The notes: generated by a model not told the origin, from the letters alone. Positions 51,390 to 61,646 are shown, counted from the first letter of the stretch. The stretch: 64,000 nucleotides of DNA from DUQX01 sp050948825 (GCA_050948825.1 JBMNEO010000007.1:106252-170251); one strand, 5' to 3'. Numbers and translations are program-made.

Positions 51390-52343
51390 TTGATCATTAT
51401 TACTGCTGCTGCAAAATTTATCCTGGCTATTGCCCTGCTTCTGGGAGGCATTAGAAGTGTAAGTATTAGCCTGCGCCAGATTACAGGAGGGATGCTTCAT
51501 GATCTGCTTAAAACTTATACTTCCACACCCTTCAAAGGTTTCTTGCTGGGCGTAATTTCCACAGTTTTTTTACAAAGCAGCAGTCTGGTTACTGTTATGG
51601 CCGTTGGTTTTATCAACGGGGGGTTTTTAAGTTTAACACAGGGACTCGTTATAGTTCTCGGTGCAAACCTGGGAACGACTGTTACTTCCCAGTTTTTTTC
51701 ACTGGAAGCCGGAAATCTGATCTTTCCTTTTATTGCCGCCGGAATATCTGCTTACATCCTGGAGATTGTTTTAAGAAGAAATTTTGGGGGCAAAGTACTG
51801 CTGGGCATAGCGGTGGTTTTAGGGGGAATTGAACTGATGATTGTTGCCCTGGAGCCGTTATCTGCTACTTTGTTTTATCAAAAGCTATATCTGTTCAGCA
51901 AAGGAGCCCCATGGAAAGGGATAATCACCGGAGCGCTTGTGGCAGCAATTTTGCAGAGCAGCAGTGTCACAATTGGTATGGTTGTGGTGTTATGCAGGGA
52001 AAATTTATTAACCCTGCCGGAAGCTCTGGCTATAATTCTCGGAGCCGATCTGGGGACATGTATTACATCAATGCTTGCCTCCTATGGTACTATTTTACCC
52101 GCGAGGCAGGTAGCCTGGGGGCACCTTTTTTTTAATATGTCCTCCATCTTGATTGTATTGCCTTTTTGGCAGTATTTTTTATGGTTTATCAGTGCCACAG
52201 CAGATGATTTTGCACGGCAAGTAGCCAATGCACATGCTCTGTACAACCTGGTGGGTGTTATTGTATTCCTTCCTCTTGTTGACAAATATGCATCTTTATT
52301 GGAATATATAATAACAGGAACACAAAAAGATAAGATATATTAA
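51390..52343 (+). CDS. Na+/phosphate cotransporter-like membrane protein
   Basis: A 317-residue membrane protein with two inverted QSSS repeats (FLQSSSLVTVMAVGF and AILQSSSVTIGMVVVLCR), the core of the NptA/PNaS family. It lacks the C-terminal PhoU-like domain of longer members. TTG start with GAGGAGG upstream. It forms a block with uppP. Confidence 0.85.
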   Translation: MIIITAAAKFILAIALLLGGIRSVSISLRQITGGMLHDLLKTYTSTPFKGFLLGVISTVFLQSSSLVTVMAVGFINGGFLSLTQGLVIVLGANLGTTVTSQFFSLEAGNLIFPFIAAGISAYILEIVLRRNFGGKVLLGIAVVLGGIELMIVALEPLSATLFYQKLYLFSKGAPWKGIITGALVAAILQSSSVTIGMVVVLCRENLLTLPEALAIILGADLGTCITSMLASYGTILPARQVAWGHLFFNMSSILIVLPFWQYFLWFISATADDFARQVANAHALYNLVGVIVFLPLVDKYASLLEYIITGTQKDKIY

Positions 52344-52376
52344 ATTTTGGTCATAATAAATGCTGGAGGTATTTTT

Positions 52377-53159
52377 ATGGGAACTTTGGAGGCAATCTTA
52401 CTTGGTTTATTGCAGGGACTTACTGAATTTTTGCCTGTTAGCAGTTCGGGGCACCTGGTTATAGCCCAGCATTTCCTGGGCATAACATTACCGGGGGTTA
52501 CTTTTGAGGTGATGGTTCATTTTGGGACTTTACTGTCTATTATCTGGGTATTTCGGAAAGACCTCTATCGCCTGATAGCGCATTTCAGTGAAATGGAAGA
52601 AAAAAAGCTTTTGTTCTCATTAATTTTCGCAACAATACCGACAGGTCTTATGGGGCTATTTTTCAGTTCTTTTTTTCGCGAAATATTTGACAAGCCCCTT
52701 TTTGCAGGTTTGATGCTGCTGGTAACCGGATTCATAGTAATTGCCATACAAAAAATTAATCTTGGAAACAGAAAAATCAAGGAAATGAGCCCCTGGGATG
52801 CAGTGCTTATCGGTGTGTTTCAGGGAATTGCCATTGTCCCCGGCATAACCAGATCCGGCTCTACGATTCTGGGCGCCCTCTGGAGAGGATTAAAGAAAGA
52901 GGAGGCGATCAGGTTTTCTTTTTTGCTGGCATTGCCTGCTATCGCCGGGGCAATGTTTTTGGAAATACTGGGCTTGTTCAAAAGTGGTGATTTGGTGCAT
53001 GGTTTTTTATCCTACAATTTTATTGGAGCGCTAACAGCCTTTTTCTCCGGGATTTTTGCAATTACTGTTTTTATTAAGCTGCTTATGAAAGAAAAATTTT
53101 ATTATCTGGCTTATTATTGCTGGCTTGCAGGCATTTTAACCCTTTTATTTGCCGGCTAA
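52377..53159 (+). CDS. uppP: Undecaprenyl-diphosphatase UppP
   Basis: A 260-residue membrane enzyme (BacA). GLLQGLTEFLPVSSSGHLVIA and PGITRSGSTILGAL are the active-site motifs. It recycles undecaprenyl pyrophosphate and confers bacitracin tolerance. ATG 52377 follows TGGAGGT; the frame opens upstream without a site. Confidence 0.95.
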   Translation: MGTLEAILLGLLQGLTEFLPVSSSGHLVIAQHFLGITLPGVTFEVMVHFGTLLSIIWVFRKDLYRLIAHFSEMEEKKLLFSLIFATIPTGLMGLFFSSFFREIFDKPLFAGLMLLVTGFIVIAIQKINLGNRKIKEMSPWDAVLIGVFQGIAIVPGITRSGSTILGALWRGLKKEEAIRFSFLLALPAIAGAMFLEILGLFKSGDLVHGFLSYNFIGALTAFFSGIFAITVFIKLLMKEKFYYLAYYCWLAGILTLLFAG

Positions 53160-53253
53160 TAGCAGCTGCATTTAAAGGGATTTCTGAAAAAATGTCGAAA
53201 TTTTAATACGAGGGTTTGACAGAAAATCATTAAGACAGGTGCGGAAGCAATTT

Positions 53254-55635
53254 ATGGCCTCGAAAAAAAAAGTTAATCAAAAAAAACTGAAGAAAACATC
53301 TCTTTTTCAGAACGAATTTGTAAATAGGCAGATTACGTCGGTATTTATGATAGCATTGGCTGTCTTTCTATTTACCGGGATAAAATTTACTGCACAAACC
53401 GGCTATCTCGGCTTGTTACTAAATAATATCTTAAGAACTTTATTAGGTGATGCGGCGCTTGTACTTCCGTTCTTATTCGCTGCTTTTGCGCTTACCCGCC
53501 TCTGGCCGTTGGAAATTGAAAATATTCAGTACCGTTTTTTGGGACTTGCTATTCTTTTTTTACTGTTGACGATTACATTGCATTTAACATTATCCTTGGA
53601 AGAACTGGCAGCCCTCGTCAAAGGGAACATCTATACCTCCATGATTTATCTTGGCTTGCAGCAAAAGGGTGGGGGACTGCTGGGGGCCGTTTTAACCGTT
53701 ATCCTTTTTTTCTTATTTAAGGATATAGGCAGTTATATTGTAATTGTAGCACTAGGCATACTGGCTTTACTGCTGATCACGAATAGTTCTTTAATAGAAA
53801 TTATTTCAGGTTTCTTTAAGTGCAGCAGCGTTATCCTTTCTTTCTCGGGCCGTTTGGGTAAAAATATTATTGGATTCTTCCCTCCGGGAGAGAAAATCGG
53901 CAGCTCTTCCGGCAAAAAATACCCGATAAAAAAATACGATGACTATGTTATAAACCCACCAGTAGAAGAGAAAGAAGAAAATGCAGGAGGATTTTCGGGA
54001 AAAAAATATAATAACATCAATAATGAGGCGGTACAGCAAACAATACTCACAACGGCAGAAGTATTATCCGAAAGCGTTCCAGCCGAAGGCGTTGAAGTAA
54101 ACGGTTCCCTGAATAATCTTCTCGGGGAAAATAGGGCACTGGAGGATTATCAGATACCGCCCCTGAACCTTTTAGTTAAAGTAAACAAGCTGCGCGATTA
54201 TCAACAGCAGAAAGTAATTCAGGAGAGGGCAAAATCTTTAGAGACTACTTTTGATAGTTTTGGTGTAAATGTAAAAATAAAAGAGATTCAAGCAGGCCCG
54301 GCAGTTACACGTTTTGAGATACAGCCTGAGACCGGTGTAAAAGTAAGTAAGATATTAAGCCTTAGTGATGACCTTGCTTTAAATTTGGCAGCTCCCGACG
54401 TACGCATAGAAGCCCCAATACCCGGCAAAGCAGCTATTGGAATTGAGGTTCCTAATAAAATAATTTCGCTGGTTTACCTCAGAGAGGTATTGGAAGATCC
54501 TTTATTTTATAATTCCGCTTCTCCACTAACCGTTGGTCTGGGAAAGGATATTGCCGGCTCTGCTGTTTTTGCCGATCTTTTAAAAATGCCTCATCTTTTA
54601 ATTGCTGGTTCAACGGGTTCGGGTAAAAGTGTGTGTATTAATGCACTTATTTCAAGTATTCTTTTTAAGGCGACTCCGTGGGATGTAAAATTATTGCTTA
54701 TTGATCCCAAGCTGGTCGAGCTTAGCATTTATAACGGTATACCGCATTTAATTTCACCGGTAATCACGGAACCTAAAAAGGCATCCATGGCATTGCGCAG
54801 TATGGTAAAGGAAATGGAAAGAAGATATGACATATTTGCCCGGCAGGGTGTTCGTGATATAAGCCGTTATAATGAACTGATCAGGAGCAGTGCCAGAAGT
54901 GAGAACAATTCTGCCCCTGAAGGCTGTGGGGCTGAGGATCTTCTGCCATATATTGTTGTTGTTATTGATGAACTGGCTGATTTGATGATGGTGGCTCCTG
55001 CCGAAGTAGAAGATTCCATTGTAAGGTTGTCCCAGATGTCCAGAGCTGCTGGGATACATCTGGTAATTGCAACCCAGCGGCCTTCTGTTGATATTATCAC
55101 CGGATTGATAAAAGCCAATATCACATCACGGATTGCTTTTGCAGTGTCTTCCCAGATAGATTCCCGGACAATCTTGGACCTGGGGGGGGCTGAAAAGCTT
55201 CTGGGAAGGGGCGATATGCTCTATTACCCTATTGGTGTTCATAAGCCCCTGCGGGTTCAGGGAGCATACATTAGTGAAAGGGATATTATCAAGATAGTAG
55301 AATATATCAGGCAACAGGAAAGCCCCCTCTATCAGCAGTCTTTTTTCACGGAAGAGGTTACTGAAGGGAATATTAAAGAGGAGGAAAAAAATGATCCCCT
55401 GTTACCTGAAGCAGTAGAACTTATTTTGCAGACAGGACATGCCTCTATATCCCTCATTCAAAGAAGGTTCAGGGTCGGCTACGCAAGGGCGGCGAGGCTC
55501 GTGGATGACCTGGAACGGATGGGTGTAGTGGGTAAATTTGAAGGCAGTAAACCCCGGAAAGTATTAATGAACATGGAACAGGCCGCTGTTCTTTTAAAAG
55601 AGAAAGCAAATAAATCGCTTAACGCTGGAGAGTAA
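53254..55635 (+). CDS. ftsK: DNA translocase FtsK/SpoIIIE
   Basis: A protein of about 793 residues. Four to five N-terminal membrane helices (about 30-190), a linker, then the motor domain with AGSTGSGKSVCINALISSIL (Walker A), VVVIDELADLMM (Walker B) and a C-terminal gamma winged helix (SISLIQRRFRVGYARAARLVDDLE). It moves DNA through the division or sporulation septum. ATG 53254 is a better start than GTG 53239. The gene is followed by rodZ. Confidence 0.95.
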   Translation: MASKKKVNQKKLKKTSLFQNEFVNRQITSVFMIALAVFLFTGIKFTAQTGYLGLLLNNILRTLLGDAALVLPFLFAAFALTRLWPLEIENIQYRFLGLAILFLLLTITLHLTLSLEELAALVKGNIYTSMIYLGLQQKGGGLLGAVLTVILFFLFKDIGSYIVIVALGILALLLITNSSLIEIISGFFKCSSVILSFSGRLGKNIIGFFPPGEKIGSSSGKKYPIKKYDDYVINPPVEEKEENAGGFSGKKYNNINNEAVQQTILTTAEVLSESVPAEGVEVNGSLNNLLGENRALEDYQIPPLNLLVKVNKLRDYQQQKVIQERAKSLETTFDSFGVNVKIKEIQAGPAVTRFEIQPETGVKVSKILSLSDDLALNLAAPDVRIEAPIPGKAAIGIEVPNKIISLVYLREVLEDPLFYNSASPLTVGLGKDIAGSAVFADLLKMPHLLIAGSTGSGKSVCINALISSILFKATPWDVKLLLIDPKLVELSIYNGIPHLISPVITEPKKASMALRSMVKEMERRYDIFARQGVRDISRYNELIRSSARSENNSAPEGCGAEDLLPYIVVVIDELADLMMVAPAEVEDSIVRLSQMSRAAGIHLVIATQRPSVDIITGLIKANITSRIAFAVSSQIDSRTILDLGGAEKLLGRGDMLYYPIGVHKPLRVQGAYISERDIIKIVEYIRQQESPLYQQSFFTEEVTEGNIKEEEKNDPLLPEAVELILQTGHASISLIQRRFRVGYARAARLVDDLERMGVVGKFEGSKPRKVLMNMEQAAVLLKEKANKSLNAGE

Positions 55636-55640
55636 GTATA

Positions 55641-56495
55641 TTGAAATATTTGGAAGAAAGGGGGGAAATCTTGAAAGAAATAGGTGATTTTTTAAAAAGT
55701 GCCCGTGAAGAAAAAGGAATAAGCCTGGATGAAGTAAGTGACGCAACAAAAATTCCCAAAAGACACCTTAGTTCCTTGGAGGAGGGGAATTTTTCTTGCT
55801 TTTCCGGTGAGGTGTATCTTAGGGGTGCGCTAAAAAATTATGCAGAAGTGGTAGGACTCAACCCCAAGGAAATAATCTCCGGTTATGAACTATTGCTTAA
55901 AAAGAAAAAAACCATAGAAAACGGGAAAATAGATGAAAAAAAGCATAAAAAACAGCAGTTGAAAGAAGATAATAAGCCGGTGGTTTTTAGAAACAGACGG
56001 AAACCCCTGCCGCTTGCCGCTTTAATCTGGATTTTCTTGCTGGCGATTGTTGTTGGGGGGAGCCTTTGGTATTTTTTTCAACAGCCTCCAAGCGAAAATG
56101 CCAGACCACCACATACCAGTCAGCCTGTTCTAGAAGAAAATGGTATGAAAGAAAATAACGGCTATATTATACCAGAAGAACCTCCCCACCGGGAACCGGA
56201 GATAACTATCATTAACTCCGGCAGCAATGAGGTGGTTTATCTGTTAAGCGGGGCGGACCAAAAGCAGATTATTATGAATTTTTCCGGCAGATGCTGGGTC
56301 AGGATAGACCAGGACGGTAATCTTGAGGAGGCTATTTACGCAAACGGTGATAGTATAGAACTGGGCGATGCTCAGGAAACCCGCATTCGTTTGGGTTATC
56401 CGGCGGTGGTGGAAATCCGGGTAAACGGTATTGAACTTGAAGGCCTGGCAGGTATAGGTAATCCTATTGATTTTGTTATCAGGAAAGAAAATTAA
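55641..56495 (+). CDS. rodZ: RodZ-like cell shape protein
   Basis: A 284-residue protein: N-terminal HTH (IGDFLKSAREEKGISLDEVSDATKIPKRHLSSLEEG), a Lys-rich stretch, one membrane helix (about 127-147), and a C-terminal DUF4115-like beta domain (MNFSGRCWVRIDQDGN...). It links MreB to the envelope. TTG start; 6 bases after ftsK. Confidence 0.88.
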   Translation: MKYLEERGEILKEIGDFLKSAREEKGISLDEVSDATKIPKRHLSSLEEGNFSCFSGEVYLRGALKNYAEVVGLNPKEIISGYELLLKKKKTIENGKIDEKKHKKQQLKEDNKPVVFRNRRKPLPLAALIWIFLLAIVVGGSLWYFFQQPPSENARPPHTSQPVLEENGMKENNGYIIPEEPPHREPEITIINSGSNEVVYLLSGADQKQIIMNFSGRCWVRIDQDGNLEEAIYANGDSIELGDAQETRIRLGYPAVVEIRVNGIELEGLAGIGNPIDFVIRKEN

Positions 56496-56637
56496 TGCAA
56501 GATTAGTTTGCTGAGCTAAGGAAGAGCTATAATCTATTGCATATGAAAATAATACAATACTGCCTATAAGCAGTGATGCCTGTTAGATTAGAGCAGGACA
56601 CTAACTTAATTGCTTTTGGAGGATAATATCTAAGTAA

Positions 56638-57966
56638 ATGCTCAAAAAGACTTTTGCTTTTATTTCCCTGGGTTGCGCAAAAAATTTAGTAGATTCGGAG
56701 GAAGTAATTGGAGGCCTTCAAGGTGCAGGTTTTCAATTGAAACAGGATATCGGAAAGGCCTCCTTTGCTATTATCAATACATGTGCCTTTTTACAGGAGG
56801 CGCGTTCTGAAGCGCTGGAGACGATTAATGAGGTTGCACTGGTTAAAAAAAACCCAAAAACCAAACTGAAAAAGATCGCAGTCATTGGATGCCTGGCCCA
56901 ATATTACAATGAAGCTCAGATAAAACAGCTTGTACCTGAAATAGATTTAGTTGTCTCTATTGACAATTACCATACTATCCCTCGGCTCCTGGAAAAGATG
57001 ATTTCTCCCCGGGATGACATCAAGGAGGTTGATTACGTTAAAAGACGCTTTTTAAGTGGCTCCCCTCACAGCGTCTATATCAAAATTGCCGATGGGTGCA
57101 ATAATAGATGCTCCTATTGTTTAATCCCGTCTTTGAGGGGCAGGTTGCGCAGCAGGTCAATGGAAGATATCCTTGACGAGGTTAAGGCGGTTCATAAGCT
57201 GGGAACCAGGGAGATTTGCTTGATTGCCCAGGATACTACCGCTTATGGTCTGGATTACTATGGAAAGGGTATGATCGTTGAATTATTAAAGCGCTTGTGT
57301 GATGTAAAGGGCATTTACTGGATCAGGCTCCTGTATGCTCATCCTGCCCGGGTAACAAAAGATTTATTAACTACTATTAAAGAGGAACCCAAGATCTGTA
57401 AATATATTGACATTCCTATCCAGCATATCAACGATAAGATTCTCCGAAAGATGGGAAGATTGTCAGGTAAGGAAAAGATCGTATCTCTTTATAATAACAT
57501 ACGTGATCTAATACCTGATGCCGCATTACGGACAACAGTAATGACCGGTTATCCCGGAGAGGGAGAGAGGGAATTTAATGAGCTTATTAGTTTTTTGAAG
57601 GAATATCCTTTTGAGAGGCTCGGAATATTTCCTTTTTCCCCCGAAAGGGGAACGCGAGCTTTTAAACACGGCCACCGGGTTAAAAATGAAGTAATCAATC
57701 AACGGCTAGAAAAACTTCTGGAACAACAGAAAGTTATTTCCAGGGGATTTAACAGGAGCTTGCTGGGGAAAAGAGTAAAAGTAATGATTGATATCACTCA
57801 CCCTAAAAGGAATAACGCTTATGGAAGGTTGGTTTCCCAGGCTCCGGAGGTTGATGGAAAGGTTGTAGTAACCGGGGTTTCAGGAGTTCGTCCAGGGGAT
57901 TTTTTGCAGGTAAAAATTAGTGGGGCGGGAGCATTTGATTTGCTGGGAAGTAATTTTACCCAGTGA
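56638..57966 (+). CDS. rimO: Ribosomal protein S12 methylthiotransferase RimO
   Basis: A 442-residue radical-SAM enzyme. The N-terminal MTTase cysteines (SLGCAKNLVDSE, INTCAF, IGCLAQ), the SAM-radical CNNRCSYC and a TRAM domain at the end are present. It methylthiolates Asp-89 of S12. Its downstream neighbour in relatives is pgsA/cinA/recA; here a mobile element begins within ~95 bases. Confidence 0.93.
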   Translation: MLKKTFAFISLGCAKNLVDSEEVIGGLQGAGFQLKQDIGKASFAIINTCAFLQEARSEALETINEVALVKKNPKTKLKKIAVIGCLAQYYNEAQIKQLVPEIDLVVSIDNYHTIPRLLEKMISPRDDIKEVDYVKRRFLSGSPHSVYIKIADGCNNRCSYCLIPSLRGRLRSRSMEDILDEVKAVHKLGTREICLIAQDTTAYGLDYYGKGMIVELLKRLCDVKGIYWIRLLYAHPARVTKDLLTTIKEEPKICKYIDIPIQHINDKILRKMGRLSGKEKIVSLYNNIRDLIPDAALRTTVMTGYPGEGEREFNELISFLKEYPFERLGIFPFSPERGTRAFKHGHRVKNEVINQRLEKLLEQQKVISRGFNRSLLGKRVKVMIDITHPKRNNAYGRLVSQAPEVDGKVVVTGVSGVRPGDFLQVKISGAGAFDLLGSNFTQ

Positions 57967-58045
57967 TAAATAAACCCGTTGAGCGGTAATTCCTAAAAAA
58001 CCCTTCTCAATGGGGCGGTGAGTTAAGAAAACATTTATTGCGATT

Positions 58046-58074
58046 GTCGGCATGGCACATTAGGCTATGCCGAC
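58046..58074 (-). terminator. Hairpin at the recombinase stop
   Basis: GTCGGCAT (58046-58053) pairs with ATGCCGAC (58067-58074) and spans the recombinase stop codon; an A/T-rich flank follows on its exit side. Confidence 0.5.
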
Positions 58075-59850
58075 TTTCGCTATTTCATGGTTTATTTGGG
58101 CTTGCTCAATGGCCTTTCCAAAGTCAAACGCACCGATAAAGTTATAGACGATTTCGATTTCCTGTACTTTGTCGGAAGCCCTGCGCCCTTTCTTGCCGGA
58201 AGTTTTCGATACAAGGATTTTGTCGATAAACTCCCGCAGTATGGTTGCGTCAAGCTCGGTCAGGTCGGTATACTTCTTCGCCGTAGTAACAAAGTTCTTA
58301 ACATTGGATTTGCTCTTTTCTTGCTGCTTGACTTCCTCTCGCAGTATTTTTGACGTAGCCTTTAGGTTATCCTGTTCAAGTTCATAATCACGGGACAGCT
58401 TTATAAATCGCTCGTCGGTCAGCTTCCCGCTTATGTTGTCCTCATAGATACGCTTGAAAATAATATCAAGCTCGGCAATTCGTTTTTCCGCTTGTGCAAG
58501 GGTATCCTTTTTCTGTGCCAACGCCTTATCCCGCGCCCGTGTATCGGTTTCAGCAGCTTCACGGATAAAATCATCTTCATACTGCGCCACATACGCGATA
58601 GCTTCCCGTAGATTGCGGATAACGATTTCTTCCAAAGCTACATTGCGGATTGAATGGGTATTGTCGCATACGGTATGGTCTTTGCGGTAGGTGGAACAGA
58701 TAAAGTATTGCTGCTCCGGCTTAAACTCGTTTGTCCTGCATTGGTACATCTTGCCGCCGCAATCGGCGCAAAACAACAGGCCGGAAAACATACCCATATC
58801 GCCCATTTTGTTAGGCCGTCGCCGGGATTGCCGTATGTTCTGGACTATCAGGAACACGCTTTCGTCTATGATAGGCTCCTGCGTATTCTCAAATATCGCC
58901 CATTCCGACGGGTCATTCCATAGCTTTTTCTTGCTCTTGTAGGATTGCTTTTTCGTCTTGAAGTTTACCGTATGCCCTAAATACTCGACGCGCTCCAAAG
59001 TGCGGGATACTGTTTCATTCGTCCACTTGTAGGGGTCGGCGGTGGGCTTGTTGGAAGTAGGTAAACCGTGCGTCCGGCTGTATGCGGTAGGGTTCAGGAC
59101 TTTATTTTGCCACAACCATTTTGCTATCTGCGTCGGCCCCATGCCATCTACACACAAGGCAAATATCTTTTGAACGATTGCGGCGGCTTCCGGGTCAACA
59201 ATCCATTTCCTTTTGTTCTCCGGGTCTTTGCGGTATCCATAGGGCGGGATTGTGGTAAGGTGTTCGCCAGATTTGCCCTTTGATTGCCACGTTGCGCGGA
59301 TTTTCTTTGACGTATCCCGCGCATACATTTCATTGAACACATTGCGGATAGCGGTAAACTCATTGTCCCCGCGTGTACTGTCCACGCCGTCATTTACGGC
59401 TATGAAGTGTACGCCAAAGTCGGGAAAGAGAATATCGGTATACATACCCACTTGCAGATAGTCACGCCCAAAGCGCGACATATCTTTGACAATAACGCGG
59501 CTTATCTTTCCCGCCTTTACGTCTGCAAGCATTTCCTGAAAGCCGGGGCGGTTGAAGTTTGTACCGCTGTATCCGTCGTCCTCATAGTGCCGGACACCTG
59601 TATAGCCGTGGTCGCGGGCATACCGTTCCAAAATCTTCTTTTGGTTGGCAATGCTGTTGCTTTCGCCCTCCTGCCCGTCCTCCTGTGAAAGACGCTCATA
59701 CAGGGCGGTAATTCCCTGGGCAGTATCGTCCTGCGGCTGGTTCTGCACATAGAATTGCAGTACCGTTTTGTTAATGGCTGCACGGGCGGTTTCACTCAAA
59801 GGCGCGGTCTTGCTTACAGGCTGGAACGCGATAACGGTATTGTTCGTCAT
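58060..59850 (-). CDS. Large serine recombinase (TnpX-like)
   Basis: A 596-residue integrase. N-terminal resolvase domain with YERLSQEDG (catalytic Ser in ERLS) and IVKDMSRFGRDYLQVG; then the recombinase domain (GKSGEHLTTIPPYGYRKDPENK) and zinc-ribbon CADCGGKMYQC...C...C; a coiled-coil Lys/Glu-rich tail. It carries out strand exchange for excision and insertion of the element. Length is usual for Tn4451/Tn1549-like elements. It overlaps the small resolvase gene by ATGA. Confidence 0.9.
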   Translation of the reverse strand: MTNNTVIAFQPVSKTAPLSETARAAINKTVLQFYVQNQPQDDTAQGITALYERLSQEDGQEGESNSIANQKKILERYARDHGYTGVRHYEDDGYSGTNFNRPGFQEMLADVKAGKISRVIVKDMSRFGRDYLQVGMYTDILFPDFGVHFIAVNDGVDSTRGDNEFTAIRNVFNEMYARDTSKKIRATWQSKGKSGEHLTTIPPYGYRKDPENKRKWIVDPEAAAIVQKIFALCVDGMGPTQIAKWLWQNKVLNPTAYSRTHGLPTSNKPTADPYKWTNETVSRTLERVEYLGHTVNFKTKKQSYKSKKKLWNDPSEWAIFENTQEPIIDESVFLIVQNIRQSRRRPNKMGDMGMFSGLLFCADCGGKMYQCRTNEFKPEQQYFICSTYRKDHTVCDNTHSIRNVALEEIVIRNLREAIAYVAQYEDDFIREAAETDTRARDKALAQKKDTLAQAEKRIAELDIIFKRIYEDNISGKLTDERFIKLSRDYELEQDNLKATSKILREEVKQQEKSKSNVKNFVTTAKKYTDLTELDATILREFIDKILVSKTSGKKGRRASDKVQEIEIVYNFIGAFDFGKAIEQAQINHEIAKVGIA

Positions 59851-60251
59851 TGCTGCTCACCGCCTTTCAGGGCGGCAAGCTCCGAAAGGAATTGCCTGTG
59901 CATATGAGTAAGGTGGTGGTCGCCGTTCACGGTTACAAGCGGTGCGCCTTGTTGCTCCGTCCACTCGGTAAACTCCATAGCGTCAACAAGGTTGCGGGAT
60001 ATGCGGGACATATCAAGCGCGATAATCTGTTTTATCTGTCCCGTTGCGATAGCTCCCCGCATTTGCTGAAAGGCGGGGCGGTCAAAGGTCAGGCCACTAA
60101 AGCCTACATCTGCATAGACGGTATAAGCGTCAATCCCATTTTCCGCTGCATAGCTATGTAATCGGTGCATTTGATTGTCAAGGTACAAGTTTTTGTCTTT
60201 GCTTGCCACGCGATAGTATAGCGCGGTCATTTTGTCCGGCTGCTTGTTCAT
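59847..60251 (-). CDS. Small resolvase-domain protein
   Basis: A protein of 134 residues containing only the N-terminal catalytic domain of serine recombinases (ALYYRVASKDKN, IALDMSRISRNLVDAMEFTEW). The C-terminal DNA-binding region is absent. AGGAGG lies just before ATG 60251. The Ser position is YRVAS rather than YxRxS. It may assist the large recombinase or be inert; its gene is coupled to it. Confidence 0.75.
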   Translation of the reverse strand: MNKQPDKMTALYYRVASKDKNLYLDNQMHRLHSYAAENGIDAYTVYADVGFSGLTFDRPAFQQMRGAIATGQIKQIIALDMSRISRNLVDAMEFTEWTEQQGAPLVTVNGDHHLTHMHRQFLSELAALKGGEQQ

Positions 60252-60344
60252 AATCTGCCTCCTATTCCGGCAGCCAGACAAGCGGTTTTGGTACTGATAA
60301 AATTATACCATAAAAACCGCTGTCTGTCAGTACCTAATAGGAAA

Positions 60345-60524
60345 TCACACATCCCTTTTTTGCGTGTTTTTACTTCCTATATCATTTCGGATTAAACGGC
60401 GTATTTTGGTCGCTGCGTCCTCGGTTGCTCCGTCTTTCACGGTAGCTTTGACGATATATTTTGTGTCCCCAACGGTGTACTCGCGTACAACAGGGGTCTT
60501 TACTTCTTGTTTGGTTTTTGCCAT
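60345..60524 (-). CDS. TnpW-like small element protein
   Basis: A 59-residue frame starting MAKTKQEVKTPVVREYTVGDTKYIV, with a clear TnpW-type sequence (EYTVGDTKYIVKATVK, AATKIRRLI). It sits upstream of the recombinase genes and is a hallmark of Firmicutes transposons; its role is unknown. GAAAGGGG lies at ribosome-site distance on its strand. Confidence 0.7.
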   Translation of the reverse strand: MAKTKQEVKTPVVREYTVGDTKYIVKATVKDGATEDAATKIRRLIRNDIGSKNTQKRDV

Positions 60525-60546
60525 AAGAAAAAGCCCCTTTCATTGA

Positions 60547-60990
60547 ATAAGATAAATTAAAAAGCTCAATCGGACGGTTGCGGGCGCAACCTCACGGGAC
60601 TTTCACCCCTGCGTGGTTCTCACGCAGCCCTACTCATTGCCTGCGACGCTTTGAACGCTCGGACTGTGACTGTAAGGGAGTATCAATATACCGACTTATG
60701 CGTCCTCGCCCGCAAGCTGCCACGCTTGCATTACGGCGCGGTGTTGGTCGCTCTCTCTAAAAATAGAGGTCATGGCGCACCCGCCGCCCGGCTCGGCATA
60801 AACTGAACGTATCCGATTTTGCCTATACTGCGCCGCCGTTCTCTTGCGGGCTTTCTTTGTCAAAGTACAAAGGCCGTTGTCAGGCCGTAGAAGCTCACCG
60901 GCTCCCGGTGGGCTTTACCGATTGACAACATGAAAAGCCCGTAGACGGGAAGCGTGGAAAGGGGGACACGCTTCCCGCACGGGCAAAAGG
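60547..60990. other. Non-coding, structured, GC-rich region of the element
   Basis: No convincing gene on either strand. It contains a perfect 10-base stem GGGAAGCGTG (60947-60956)/CACGCTTCCC (60967-60976) and other GC-rich inverted stretches. The region is of the type found between TnpW and regulatory genes in related elements, possibly a terminator or an origin region. Confidence 0.45.
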
Positions 60991-60991
60991 A

Positions 60992-61228
60992 TTATGCGAC
61001 TTTGAAAGTCAGGATTTTGGTAATCAGCTTCGTTTCCAGACGACGGCGCAGGGCTTCATCAACGCACAAATGCGGTGTGCCGCTTGCGTCGTAAAGCTGC
61101 TTTGTGGACAAGGCGGCTATGTAGCCCTCGTAGTGTTTGAGAACAGCGTTGATAGCGTCAACGTCGCCGCTTGCCGCCAGCACGATAACAGGATACGGAA
61201 GCAAATTACTTGCGGTTTTACTGTTCAT
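60992..61228 (-). CDS. Helix-turn-helix (HTH_16-like) conjugative-element protein
   Basis: A 78-residue protein with LPYPVIVLAASGDVDAINAVLKHYEGYIAALS and DEALRRRLETKLITKILTFKV, typical of HTH_16 in Tn916-like elements. It probably binds element DNA with the sigma-like protein; the genes overlap by 11 bases. Confidence 0.78.
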   Translation of the reverse strand: MNSKTASNLLPYPVIVLAASGDVDAINAVLKHYEGYIAALSTKQLYDASGTPHLCVDEALRRRLETKLITKILTFKVA

Positions 61229-61646
61229 CAGCGTTTTCCTCCAAATACTTTTTTAGTTCCCGCAACGTGCTTGTCCGTTGGTACTGGACGGTGGCGCGTA
61301 AAAGGTTCAGCTTTTCCCCGATTGCTCGGTCAGACATTTCAAGGAAATAGGCCAGCAGGATAATATCGCGTTTGCGTTCCGGCAGGGTTCGCAGGGCTTC
61401 CGCGATAAGCTCGTCATTGACGACTACCTCGCGGCCTAAAACATTGAAAACCTGTTCCGTGGCAAAGTATTTATCCACTGTAAAAAGCTGCTCCATTTCT
61501 TGCGCCGACAACTCCGAAAAGGATACCTCGCGTTCACGCTGCCGCTTCATTTCGTCGTAATGGTCGCGGGCTTCGTGCTTGAGTACCTTTTTGCAAAAGC
61601 TGTCAAAGGCGTGTTGCTTGTTTCGCTCATGGCTTGAGGGTGTCAC
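61218..61646 (-). CDS. Sigma-70 region 4-like factor of the element
   Basis: A protein of 142 residues from GTG 61646 (GGGGGTGA just upstream). The C-terminal half, LPERKRDIILLAYFLEMSDRAIGEKLNLLRATVQYQRTSTLRELKKYL, is a region-4 helix-turn-helix. Region 2 is not recognisable. It would act with HTH_16 in expression of element genes. Confidence 0.78.
   Translation of the reverse strand: MTPSSHERNKQHAFDSFCKKVLKHEARDHYDEMKRQREREVSFSELSAQEMEQLFTVDKYFATEQVFNVLGREVVVNDELIAEALRTLPERKRDIILLAYFLEMSDRAIGEKLNLLRATVQYQRTSTLRELKKYLEENADEQ

Noticed and set aside
60578..60760. 60-codon plus-strand frame in the element
   Set aside because: It lies in the structured non-coding stretch against the direction of all element genes and has no ribosome site.
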